DNA from: CALCEB01 sp035531475
Lineage (GTDB): Bacteria; Acidobacteriota; Terriglobia; UBA7540
Direction of reading: 5' to 3'
Assembly: GCA_035531475.1 (NCBI GenBank)
Contig: DATKST010000113.1
Location: 1 to 64,000, forward strand
DNA: 64,000 nucleotides
Shown here in pieces: positions 43,344 to 51,485 of this stretch; position 1 is the first letter of the stretch; the number at the start of each line of letters is the position of its first letter. The position numbers were made by a program, and so were the translations under genes. A model generated the notes under the pieces. The model saw nothing but the letters and a program-made list of their open reading frames with translations. It was not told the origin of the DNA and searched no databases.

Positions 43344-44558
43344 CTAAGCTCCGGGAACTGCTGCTCTCTGCGCCGCCATCACCTGCTTTTCGTCTTCGGC
43401 CATTCGCCTCAGCTTGCCCAGCGTCAAACCCTCATAGAGTAGCAGAACCACGCCAAGAGCCATGCAGGGGATCATCACCACCGCGCCAATCAGGATGCCA
43501 GCGGACGCGGCCTGCTCCGGCGGAGCCGAAAACAATTCCCGCAACGCCAGAATCACCGCGACCTGGTAACCGCCGCCCACCCCCGGCAATTGCACGATCA
43601 GGCCGATGGCGGCGAAAAACAGAGTCATCGCCGCCGCTCCCCAGGTGAGATGGGCCAGGGTGCCCTTCACGCTGTGGGCTACCAAATAGAAAGTGCTGAC
43701 GTTGAGGAACCACAGTACCAGCGTCCACCCAACGCTCGCCAAAAAATCCTGCAGGTCTTGGATCACCTCCAGCCCGGTCGAGAAGGAGTGAATGAATTTT
43801 TTTAAGGGCTCGCGCAATTTTCGTGGCGCCCACAACAGAAGTCCCGGCAAACGCCGAAGAGCATCATCGGAATACAACCGGAGCAACACCAATCCAGCCA
43901 CCAGGACGCCGGAGAGAAGCAGCACCACAATGGCGCCGCCGTGCATGCGGCGAAGCGACTGCTCGGCATGGCGGGAGGCGGGATGGATGGGATCGAAATA
44001 AAGGGCCAGAGCAAAGAGCAGAACTATGGCGATGGCATCGTAGACCCGTTCCAGAATCCAAATGGCAATTTGCGAGCTGAAAGGAACTTTTTCAGTCCGG
44101 GCAATGTAAGCTGGGCGCACCACTTCGCCCGTCCGTCCGATCAGGTAAATCGCGCTGAAGCCCAGGATCTGGGCCACAAAAAGATTCCAGGCGGAAGCTT
44201 TTTTTAGCGGGTCAAGGAAGAACTTCCAACGGTAGGCCCGCGCTACGAAAGTTGCATAGGTGGCCACTACGGCCAGAAGCAGATATTCCAGCTTGGCATG
44301 GAGGATCGATTCCCAGACGGCATTCCATTGGAAAGTCTTCCACCACCTCCCATGCCGAAGGAAGACTATTGCCAGAACCAGACCGGTCAGGCCCAATGCC
44401 ACCCACAACCATCGCTGTTGGCTCTTGTTCATCAATGTTGCGCCGTTTGGATTCCAGTCGGTAAGGTAGCCAAACGGTGAGTTGAAGTCAAGCAAGGCCA
44501 AAGCGTCGCTGCGGTTCGGCTGGGGGTGTTCCGGCGGCATCAACTGGCTGCCGCTCAT
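43344..44558 (-). CDS. UPF0104 / lysylphosphatidylglycerol synthase flippase-like membrane protein
   Basis: About eight membrane helices with the family motif GAAAMTLFFAAIGLIVQLPGVGGGYQ near the C-terminal third and FSAIYLIGRTGEVVRPAYIAR in the middle (R-x-x-E-x-x-R-P). This is the glycosyltransferase-2-like/MprF-flippase-like family. The start is uncertain. The full frame to 44702 includes translated repeat sequence (two copies of a PGIY motif), so I use the Met at 44558; the Met at 44432 (MNKSQQRWLW) is equally plausible. The transported lipid is unknown. Confidence 0.82.
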   Translation of the reverse strand: MSGSQLMPPEHPQPNRSDALALLDFNSPFGYLTDWNPNGATLMNKSQQRWLWVALGLTGLVLAIVFLRHGRWWKTFQWNAVWESILHAKLEYLLLAVVATYATFVARAYRWKFFLDPLKKASAWNLFVAQILGFSAIYLIGRTGEVVRPAYIARTEKVPFSSQIAIWILERVYDAIAIVLLFALALYFDPIHPASRHAEQSLRRMHGGAIVVLLLSGVLVAGLVLLRLYSDDALRRLPGLLLWAPRKLREPLKKFIHSFSTGLEVIQDLQDFLASVGWTLVLWFLNVSTFYLVAHSVKGTLAHLTWGAAAMTLFFAAIGLIVQLPGVGGGYQVAVILALRELFSAPPEQAASAGILIGAVVMIPCMALGVVLLLYEGLTLGKLRRMAEDEKQVMAAQRAAVPGA

Positions 44559-44591
44559 GATTTTCCGAGATTGTTCCTCCCAACCCAGTCC

Positions 44592-44676
44592 GTAAATTCC
44601 CGGCATGGTCCCAGGCTCTGTAGCGCCGGGCTTCAGCCCGGCAGCCTGGCCCAGACGGTAAATTCCCGGCATGGTC
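44592..44676. repeat. 19-bp direct repeats flanking a hairpin
   Basis: Identical 19-mers at 44592-44610 and 44658-44676 (beginning GTAAATTCCC, ending GGCATGGTC) flank a hairpin CCAGGCT...GCCGGGC-ttca-GCCCGGC-AGCCTGG at about 44611-44649. It lies between the divergent flippase-like and sigma factor genes. The remainder of 44559-44900 holds no gene but presumably the sigma factor promoter. Confidence 0.7.
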
Positions 44677-44900
44677 TTCCGGTCCAATCTTGCGCTGGCC
44701 ACCTCCCCATAAGGATATTACTATATAGTTATCTGCCGGAATCCCGCGTAGGAAGCACCCGGAATTGTTTCCCAGTCGCCCTGATCCTGGGCTGCAAACT
44801 GCCGAAGCTGGACATTTCTGATAGAATGCATCACAAGTTTCCAGACGAGCGGAGCCTGCGAGGACCCATCTCGGCGCAATGCCGGCCCGGGAGAATATGA

Positions 44901-45470
44901 GTGGACCAGGACCTGGAATTACTAAAGCGATGCCTCGCAGGCGAGGGCGCGGCTTGGGAGGAGCTTCTGCGAGCCCACACCTCCAAGGTCTATAACCTTT
45001 GCTACCGCTTCACCGGCAGCGCCCCTCAGTCCGAGGACCTGACGCAGGAAGTTTTTATCAAGATTTATCAAACGCTGAAGAGCTTCGACTCATCCCAGGG
45101 AGCATTCTCCACTTGGCTGAATCGCATTGCGCGCAACCACCTGGTTGACCATTATCGCCGCACCAAAAGAGATAGGCTTACCGACTCCATCGAGGAGAAA
45201 GTTGAAAAAATTGAACAAAAGCCCTCCGGGGGGCGCGATCCCATGGCGGAGCTGGAATCACGCGAAGTCCGGGAGCTTTTGCAGGCTGCTCTTGCCTTGC
45301 TCTCCCCCGAAATGCGGGAAGCCGTGATCCTGCGCGATCTGCAAGAGCTGGACTATCAAGAGATTGCCCAGGTTCTGGGAGTGCCGGAAGGGACCGTCAA
45401 GTCCCGCATCAATCGCGGAAGATTGGAACTTGCCAGGATCATTAAGCGTATGAAAGGTATGAAGGGGTAA
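44901..45470 (+). CDS. ECF-type RNA polymerase sigma factor
   Basis: A 189-residue sigma-70 family ECF factor starting with GTG at 44901. Region 2 (YNLCYRFTGSAPQSEDLTQEVFIKIYQ, then FSTWLNRIARNHLVDHYR) and region 4 (MREAVILRDLQELDYQEIAQ and VPEGTVKSRINRGRLEL) are complete. It directs transcription of an envelope-related regulon, probably including this operon. The anti-sigma gene follows 11 bases later. A GGGAG site precedes the start. Confidence 0.93.
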   Translation: MDQDLELLKRCLAGEGAAWEELLRAHTSKVYNLCYRFTGSAPQSEDLTQEVFIKIYQTLKSFDSSQGAFSTWLNRIARNHLVDHYRRTKRDRLTDSIEEKVEKIEQKPSGGRDPMAELESREVRELLQAALALLSPEMREAVILRDLQELDYQEIAQVLGVPEGTVKSRINRGRLELARIIKRMKGMKG

Positions 45471-45481
45471 GATAGCGGACC

Positions 45482-46156
45482 ATGAACCATCTTGAAGCGG
45501 TCAATCAAATCAGCGAGTATTTGGAGAAGCGGTTGGGGCCGGCGACGCGCGCCGAAATGGAGTCGCACCTTGCCACCTGCCCCGAATGCCGGGAAATGGT
45601 GGAGGATGTCCGGCAGGTGATGGAGCGTTGCCACATGGCCGAGCCACTCCAACCTTCACCGTGGCTGATCTCAAGAATTATCCACGCCACCACCGGCCAG
45701 CGAAAGCCCTCGTGGGCAGACCGTTTGCGGGATTCCGTCCGGCCCTTGCTCCAGCCTCGAGTCGCATATGGCATCTCCATGGCGGTCTTTTCCATTTCCT
45801 TCATTCTTCATGCCGCCAACGTCAATATACGCTCGCTAACGCTAAGAGACCTGAACCCTGGGACATGGGCCTATCGTGCCAACAGCAAGGGTCATCTGCT
45901 GGTCGCCCGGGCGGAGAAGTATTACTACGACTTGCGCGTGGTCTACGAAATCCAGAACCGCCTGCGAGAATTGCGGAACGATCAGGATGAGCAGCGTCCG
46001 AGGATGCAGAAGAAAGACTCACCCGGCGGCGCTCAAGGCCGGAGCCGGCAGAGTTCCATGGAGTTGGCTGCAATTCCCGGATTCAGCCGGTTTTCACCCA
46101 ATGTGGGCGTATCCGACGTGCTCAGCGCCGAGTCCAAGAGGAGTCTACCCCGATGA
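45482..46156 (+). CDS. zinc-finger anti-sigma factor
   Basis: A 224-residue protein. The N-terminal zf-HC2 domain (residues ~1-45) has the zinc-binding HLATCPECREMV. A membrane helix lies near 98-115 (VAYGISMAVFSISFILHAAN), with a C-terminal extracytoplasmic part. It should hold the adjacent ECF sigma factor until an envelope signal arrives. The next gene starts 4 bases before its stop (ATGA overlap). Confidence 0.87.
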   Translation: MNHLEAVNQISEYLEKRLGPATRAEMESHLATCPECREMVEDVRQVMERCHMAEPLQPSPWLISRIIHATTGQRKPSWADRLRDSVRPLLQPRVAYGISMAVFSISFILHAANVNIRSLTLRDLNPGTWAYRANSKGHLLVARAEKYYYDLRVVYEIQNRLRELRNDQDEQRPRMQKKDSPGGAQGRSRQSSMELAAIPGFSRFSPNVGVSDVLSAESKRSLPR

Positions 46157-46812
46157 AATGCTCAAACCACCCCGAAATTGAAGCAACCGCCTTCTGCGGC
46201 CAATGCGGACGGGCGCTTTGCGCCTCATGCCGCCGGGAGGTGCGCGGCATGATCTACTGCGAGTCCTGTCTCGCCGCGCGCCTGCAAAGCCCGGCGCTTC
46301 CACCCCTGCTCGGAACCGATAGCGCCAACAACCCCGGCTTGGCGCTGTTCCTGGGCTTCATTCCAGGCGTGGGTGCGATTTACAACGGACAGATTGTGAA
46401 GGCGATCGTGCAGGTCCTGATCTTTGGATCGTTGATTGCCATCTCCAACCGCGTGGGTGATCCGTTTGACACCATTTTCGGACTGGGCGCGGCGGCCTTT
46501 TACTTTTACATGGTGATTGACTCCTACCAGACAGCGCGGCGCAAGCAGATGGGTCAACCCCTGGAGGAATGGCTGGGTCTTGGCGACTTCAAGATGAACG
46601 CCCCGATTGGCGCCGCCTTGCTGATTGGTCTCGGCGTTCTCTTCCTGCTGGATAACTTCGGCATTCCAGTTTTTGAAAACATCGGAAAGTATTGGCCGGT
46701 GGTCTTGATTGTGATTGGCGTCATCCTGCTGCAACGCAAGATGGGCAAAGGTGGCACGCCGCCGCCCTCATCGCCAGGCGACACCAGCTCAACATCGCTG
46801 ACCAAGCAGTAG
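46153..46812 (+). CDS. B-box zinc finger / LiaI-LiaF-like membrane protein
   Basis: A 219-residue protein. The N-terminal Cys-rich module (CSNHPEIEATAFCGQCGRALC, CESCL) resembles a B-box/ZZ finger. Two or three helices of a TM2/DUF5683-like part (PGLALFLGFIPGVGAIYNGQ, residues ~58-130) follow. The end (about 160-205) is a LiaI-LiaF-like helix pair: GAALLIGLGVLFLLDNFGI then YWPVVLIVIGVILL. The same terminal module recurs in the next two membrane genes. The function is probably envelope stress sensing, by context. Confidence 0.8.
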   Translation: MKCSNHPEIEATAFCGQCGRALCASCRREVRGMIYCESCLAARLQSPALPPLLGTDSANNPGLALFLGFIPGVGAIYNGQIVKAIVQVLIFGSLIAISNRVGDPFDTIFGLGAAAFYFYMVIDSYQTARRKQMGQPLEEWLGLGDFKMNAPIGAALLIGLGVLFLLDNFGIPVFENIGKYWPVVLIVIGVILLQRKMGKGGTPPPSSPGDTSSTSLTKQ

Positions 46813-46864
46813 GTCCATTGATGCGCCGGCTCTTTGCAAGGCTCAAATCAGAAGGAGGTTCAAC

Positions 46865-47086
46865 GTGGATATCATGTCACCCCCAGTGCTTGGCATTCTC
46901 GCCCCATTCCTCATGGTGGTCTTGATCGTGGGGATTGTGATGTTCAGGAAAGTAAGGGAAAACGAGCTGCGCGTTCATCAGGAATTGCGCACCAAAGAAA
47001 TGGAGCACGAACGCAGGCTGAAGGAATTGGAAATTGAGAAGGTCCGGCTCGAGCTCGAAAAAGCCAAGATGGAGCAAAAGGTTTAG
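46865..47086 (+). CDS. small membrane coiled-coil protein
   Basis: A 73-residue protein with a GTG start at 46865 behind a strong AAGGAGG (46852-46858). One N-terminal helix (VLGILAPFLMVVLIVGIVMF) is followed by a highly charged coiled coil (RTKEMEHERRLKELEIEKVR). The layout recalls PspB-like or DUF6249-like small proteins. It is part of the sigma factor operon. Confidence 0.75.
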   Translation: MDIMSPPVLGILAPFLMVVLIVGIVMFRKVRENELRVHQELRTKEMEHERRLKELEIEKVRLELEKAKMEQKV

Positions 47087-47229
47087 TCAAGAGACCGGTA
47101 ATTCCGTGGCGAACGGGAACGGACGCCGGCCCGGGGGACGTTAGGCCGGGCCTTCTGCCCGCCCTCGGGCGACCCCAAGGGTTGCCCCTATTACGGTGAC
47201 CCGCGCGCCTTTCCGGAGTGGCATCGACC

Positions 47230-47460
47230 ATGACAGACAACGAGAGTCCAAACACCGTGACCGATTTCAGGAACAGACGGCGGCCCGGCCTGACCGCGCC
47301 CGTGCTCCTGATCTCTCTGGGGATCTTGCTTCTGCTGAACCAGTTCATTCCCCGCCTGGGTTTCGAGCACACTTGGCCGGTCTTATTGATTGAATTTGGC
47401 GTGTTCCGCCTGGTGGATGGATTGATGCCCCCCAGGCCGCCGGAGGGACCGAGGGTCTAG
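47230..47460 (+). CDS. small LiaI-LiaF-like membrane protein
   Basis: A 76-residue protein. The ATG at 47230 is chosen, with GGAG 11 bases before; a GTG at 47218 is possible. After a short basic start (RNRRRPGLTAP) the helix pair VLLISLGILLLLNQFIP and HTWPVLLIEFGVFRLVDGLM forms a free-standing copy of the module found in its two neighbours. A family B palindrome lies upstream at about 47140-47192. Confidence 0.75.
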   Translation: MTDNESPNTVTDFRNRRRPGLTAPVLLISLGILLLLNQFIPRLGFEHTWPVLLIEFGVFRLVDGLMPPRPPEGPRV

Positions 47461-47587
47461 GCTGGATTATTCACGAAGTCTTATTCGCTGAAAGCTGATC
47501 GCTGACGGCTGACTGCTTATACCTGTCACTCGTCACTTTACACTTGTCACTTGCTTCACGGATGGACAAACAGGAAGGACAGCAACC

Positions 47588-49123
47588 ATGAGCATTTACT
47601 CATCCTACCGGCGCGGTTCGATCTTCTGGGCATTAACCTTGATCGGGGTTGGATTCATCTTCCTTTACCAGAATTTCAATCCCGCCATCCGCCCGTGGAC
47701 ACTCCTTGCCAAGTATTGGCCCATCTTGATTATCTTCTGGGGTATTTCCAAGCTCATCGATTACATCCAAGCCAGCCGGATTCCCGATGCACCGCCCATC
47801 AGTCTCTTTTCCGGCTCTGAGGTCGTGCTGTTGCTGCTGATACTTATCTTTGGCTCACTGGTTTCCAAGATTGTGCTTCATCCCTGGCAGCACTGGTCCT
47901 GGGTGGGGATCAATTCCAACGGTGAAGATTGGGCCAATCCTTTTCTCGATTCCTACAACTACACGCAGACGTTTTCCCAAAGCGTTCCGGCCAATCCCCA
48001 CCTGGTCATCACCAATCGCCGGGGCGATGTCGAAATCCGGGCCGGCAATCAGTCCGGGATCGATGCGGTGGTGAAGGAAACCATCCGTGCCAGCAGTGAG
48101 GATCAGGCCAGGAAGCTGCACGATCAATTGAAAGTCTCAATGGCCGAGCAGTCTGGCCATTACATCCTTCAAACGAACCTGGATTCTATGCCCAATGGCG
48201 GCAGCGCCGTGCGGCTGGATTTGACCTTGCACGTGCCGGCCGCCACCACAACGCAAATTGCGGCTGAGCGTGGGGGAATCATCGTCGACGGCTTGACCGG
48301 CGACCAGACCTTAACCAGCGACCACGGCGACGTTCAGGTTTCAAACGTGAAAGGGTTCGTCCGCGTTCACAAAAGCCACGGCTCAACCGAGGTCCGCGAC
48401 GTGAATGGTAATGTGCAGATCGAAGGCCGGGGCGGGGATGTGGACGTTGCCAACGTTCAAGGCATGTTGACGGTGAACGGCGAATTCAGCGGATCGGTTC
48501 AACTCCAAAACGTTTCGCAGACCACCCATTTCGTTTCCTCCCGCACGGACCTGACGGCGCAGCGGCTCACCGGACGGCTGGATATGGAGATGGGATCGCT
48601 CGAAATCAATCAAATTGACGGGCCGGCGGAAATCACCACCCACCAGAAGGACGTCACTGTGCAGGGATTCAAGCACAGCATCAAGATTTCCAACAATAAC
48701 GGCGATGTGGAGTTGCGTCCGGCGGCGCCGCTTGCCCATTCCATCGAAGTGGAATCAAAGCAGGGAGAGATCGAGCTGGATTTGCCGCCCAACAGTGGTT
48801 TTCAGATTGATGCCGTTTCCCAGCACGGCGACGTGGAAACCGATTTCACGGGGCCAAGCCTGAAGGTCGAGAAGCAAGGGGACGCGCCCTCGATTAGCGG
48901 CACCTACGGCAAGGGTGGCCCCACCATCCACCTGTCTACAACCTACGGAACCATCCGCCTTAGCAAGGGCGAAGGCTCGCCAACCCAGCCTTCACGGCAA
49001 GCGAAGGAATTCCAACCGCGATTCTTGCACCGCGCCGTTCCAGCCCGGTTTGTGGGCCAACCGGCTCCTCCGCATCCGCCCGCCCCGCCGCTCACTCCGG
49101 CGCCGGAAGCCCCATCGAACTGA
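47588..49123 (+). CDS. DUF4097 beta-strand repeat protein with LiaF-like membrane anchor
   Basis: A 511-residue protein. An N-terminal LiaF-like helix pair (FWALTLIGVGFIFLYQNF; YWPILIIFWGISKLIDYI) is followed by another helix (VVLLLLILIFGSLVSKIVL, residues ~78-96) and then a long right-handed beta region of DUF4097 type (about 125-455: NRRGDVEIRAGNQSG, TSDHGDVQVSNVKGFVRVH, GRGGDVDVANVQGMLTVNG and similar). The tail is proline-rich (residues ~480-511). This looks like the output or sensor protein of the sigma factor operon. An AAGGACAG site precedes the ATG. Confidence 0.85.
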   Translation: MSIYSSYRRGSIFWALTLIGVGFIFLYQNFNPAIRPWTLLAKYWPILIIFWGISKLIDYIQASRIPDAPPISLFSGSEVVLLLLILIFGSLVSKIVLHPWQHWSWVGINSNGEDWANPFLDSYNYTQTFSQSVPANPHLVITNRRGDVEIRAGNQSGIDAVVKETIRASSEDQARKLHDQLKVSMAEQSGHYILQTNLDSMPNGGSAVRLDLTLHVPAATTTQIAAERGGIIVDGLTGDQTLTSDHGDVQVSNVKGFVRVHKSHGSTEVRDVNGNVQIEGRGGDVDVANVQGMLTVNGEFSGSVQLQNVSQTTHFVSSRTDLTAQRLTGRLDMEMGSLEINQIDGPAEITTHQKDVTVQGFKHSIKISNNNGDVELRPAAPLAHSIEVESKQGEIELDLPPNSGFQIDAVSQHGDVETDFTGPSLKVEKQGDAPSISGTYGKGGPTIHLSTTYGTIRLSKGEGSPTQPSRQAKEFQPRFLHRAVPARFVGQPAPPHPPAPPLTPAPEAPSN

Positions 49124-49181
49124 CGGGGCCTTGCTGAATCTCACTCCCGGTATTAATCGCCTCGAGTTCTTCTTGGATTGT

Positions 49182-49377
49182 CCAACATTGAGTAGTGACT
49201 CAATTTGTTCCTTCATCGTCATTCCCGCGAAAGCGGGAATCCATCCCGAATATCGCAGTGGCATTCCGAACTCGCGCCGAAAAAGGGATTGTCCGGAGCA
49301 TAGATCCCCGCCTTCGCGGGGATGACGGTGGCGAACAATGTGACAAAACATCAAATTGAGTCACTACCCAACATTGA
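49182..49377. mobile_element. miniature inverted-repeat element with 10-bp target duplication (family D)
   Basis: The element spans 49192-49367, with perfect 16-bp ends GTAGTGACTCAATTTG (49192-49207) and its complement at 49352-49367. It is flanked by identical 10-mers CCAACATTGA at 49182-49191 and 49368-49377. Inside is the motif ATTCCCGCGAAAGCGGGAAT, which fits the ATTCCC-N8-GGGAAT pattern known from neisserial dRS3 repeats, plus CCCCGCC...GGCGGGGA-like arms. It has no coding capacity. Confidence 0.88.
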
Positions 49378-49429
49378 CAAGGATGGACAGGATTGATATC
49401 TTCGCAGTACGGGACCAGGAGAACTTACT

Positions 49430-49702
49430 ATGAACGTTCATCTCACACCGGCGCTGGAAATGCTCGTTCAGAACAAAGTCAAGGCTGGTCGCTACAATTC
49501 CGCGAGCGAGGTTGTGCGGGAGGCTCTGCGGCTTTTTGAAGAGAGAGACCGCATTCGAGAACTCCAAATTCAGCAACTCCAGAAGAAAATCAACGAGGGC
49601 TGGGCTTCGCTCGAACGGGGTGGGGGAGTTGACGGACAAACGTTCTTCAGAGGCCTGGAGCGAGAAGAACAAGAACTGAGGCGCAAGCGCAAACGGGCAT
49701 GA
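49430..49702 (+). CDS. parD: ParD-family antitoxin
   Basis: A 90-residue ribbon-helix-helix antitoxin: MNVHLTPALEMLVQNKVKAG and YNSASEVVREALRLFEERD are the typical ParD strand and helices. The C-terminus is charged (LEREEQELRRKRKR). It overlaps the toxin gene by 4 bases. A family D element inserted about 50 bases upstream may influence its promoter. Confidence 0.92.
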   Translation: MNVHLTPALEMLVQNKVKAGRYNSASEVVREALRLFEERDRIRELQIQQLQKKINEGWASLERGGGVDGQTFFRGLEREEQELRRKRKRA

Positions 49703-49989
49703 AGCGATTCAAGCTTTCACCCGAGGCAGTCCGTGATGTTCGGGAAATGTGGGCCTATATCGCTGAGGATAGCGTCGCAGCAGCCCGCCGCGTTCGTCTC
49801 CAGATTTTTCATGCCTGTCAGAGGATCGCTGGGAACCCCGGCGTGGGGCATAGCAGGGAGGATATTACGGATAAGCCGGTACTGTTTTGGCCTGTGGGCG
49901 CGTATCTCATCATTTACAACCCCGCCCGGAAGCCGGTTGAGATCGTTCGAGTCGTACACGGTGCGCGTGACGTTCCAAGCCTTCTGTAG
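49699..49989 (+). CDS. parE: ParE-family toxin
   Basis: A 96-residue toxin with all the core elements: KRFKLSPEAVRDVREMWAYI, HACQRIAGNPGVGHSREDI, then VGAYLIIYNPARKPVEIVRVVHGARD. ParE toxins usually poison DNA gyrase. Unlike the other toxin genes in the window, this one shows no damage. The start overlaps the parD stop (ATGA). Confidence 0.92.
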   Translation: MKRFKLSPEAVRDVREMWAYIAEDSVAAARRVRLQIFHACQRIAGNPGVGHSREDITDKPVLFWPVGAYLIIYNPARKPVEIVRVVHGARDVPSLL

Positions 49990-50089
49990 GACATAGATTG
50001 GAGGTCTGGCGCCCTCTTCGCCGAAAACTGTGGAACGGAGAGGCCGGGATCGTCCCATTGGTTTCAAACATCATGACGCCCACGGTTTA

Positions 50090-51367
50090 TCATTCTGAAA
50101 TCTTTTCCATCTCATCGAAGAAATTGGGAAACGAAATTCCAACGCAGTCGCTGTCTTCGATCACGGTTGTTCCCTCCGCCAAAAGTCCGGCCACTGCGAA
50201 GGCCATAGCAATGCGATGGTCGCCGTAGGTTTCAATCGTCGCTCCCCGCAATTTCTGCCTGCCCGCCACGCGCAATCCATCCGGAAATTCCTCAACCTCC
50301 GCGCCCATCCGGCGCAGATTTTCCGCGACAGCCCGCAGCCGGTCGCTTTCCTTCACGCGCAGCTCCGCCGCGCCGTGAAAGGACAATCCATGCGCCGTCT
50401 GCGTACCGAGCACGGAGAGCACGGGCAACTCGTCTATTAGTCCTGGGATAATTTCATTGGGAATTTCCCCGCCCGCAAGCTGGCTGGACTCTACCTGAAG
50501 ATCGCCGGTGAGTTCACCGTGCATGATCCGCTGGTTGAGGGCGCGGATGCGAGCCCCCATTGGCATTAGCACATCCAGCAGCCCGGTGCGAGTGGGATTC
50601 AGGCAAAGGTTGTGAAGCGTGAGCTTCGATTCGGGAACCAGCAGCGCAGCCACCAGGAAAAATGCGGCGGAGGAGATGTCACCCGGCACTTGAAAGTTCG
50701 CCCCACCCAATCGTGCCGGACCTTGCAAGCTCATCGTCTTTTGATGGCGGCTAATCTTCGCTCCCATCTGTTCGAGCGCGATTTCCGTATGATCGCGGGT
50801 GGGAATCGGCTCAATCACCGTGGTTTCACCCTCAGTAAAAAGGCCCGCCACCAATACCGCCGTCTTCACCTGGGCGCTGGCCACGGGCAGCTCATAGCGA
50901 ATGGGATGCAGCGCGCTACCCTCGATTTCGAGCGGCGGCATGCCGCCGGGCGCGGATTGAATGTGCGCGCCCATCCGGGTCAACGGGTCAATCACGCGCT
51001 TCATGGGGCGGCGGGAAAGCGAAGCATCGCCCGTCAACACCGAACGGAAAGGTTGGGCCGCCAGAATGCCGGACAACATGCGCAGGGTCGAGCCGGAGTT
51101 GCCGGCATCGAGCGGTCCCGCCGGCGCGCAGAGACCGCGCAGTCCAACACCTTCGATGGCCACCACATCCCTTTGCCGGACGATTTCCACACCAAGTTTT
51201 TCAAGACAATTCAGCGTGCTTTGGCAATCGGCGCTGGATGAGAAATTGCCGATTTCGCTGCGGCCCTCCGCAATGGCCGCAAGCATGGCATAACGGTGCG
51301 AAATGGATTTATCACCACCAAACCGCACGGAGCCGGTCAGCCGTTTTTTGGGATGGATTGCCTTCAT
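50090..51367 (-). CDS. aroA: 3-phosphoshikimate 1-carboxyvinyltransferase
   Basis: EPSP synthase. From the Met at 51367 the product is 425 residues. Substrate motifs are GGDKSISHRYAMLAAIAEG near the N-terminus, DAGNSGSTLRMLSGIL, LSRRPMKRVIDPL, and near the C-terminus KESDRLRAVAENLRRMGA and DHRIAMAFAVAGL. It joins shikimate-3-phosphate and PEP in chorismate synthesis. The frame extends to 51430, but the extra 21 residues are unlike the family. Confidence 0.95.
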   Translation of the reverse strand: MKAIHPKKRLTGSVRFGGDKSISHRYAMLAAIAEGRSEIGNFSSSADCQSTLNCLEKLGVEIVRQRDVVAIEGVGLRGLCAPAGPLDAGNSGSTLRMLSGILAAQPFRSVLTGDASLSRRPMKRVIDPLTRMGAHIQSAPGGMPPLEIEGSALHPIRYELPVASAQVKTAVLVAGLFTEGETTVIEPIPTRDHTEIALEQMGAKISRHQKTMSLQGPARLGGANFQVPGDISSAAFFLVAALLVPESKLTLHNLCLNPTRTGLLDVLMPMGARIRALNQRIMHGELTGDLQVESSQLAGGEIPNEIIPGLIDELPVLSVLGTQTAHGLSFHGAAELRVKESDRLRAVAENLRRMGAEVEEFPDGLRVAGRQKLRGATIETYGDHRIAMAFAVAGLLAEGTTVIEDSDCVGISFPNFFDEMEKISE

Positions 51368-51485
51368 AGGAATGTGCAGACGCGGTCCTTGATCTGTAGA
51401 GGCGAGCCTGGCGCCCGTACGGATTATCAAACTTTTTCATTTACCTCATGAAAGCTCTTGAAGGACTAAAACCTACCCTGGAACA

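Noticed and set aside
49210..49330. CRISPR-like short repeats in the palindromic stretch
   Set aside because: Only a single pair of inverted arms is present, with no regularly spaced direct repeats and no cas genes. It is a miniature element.
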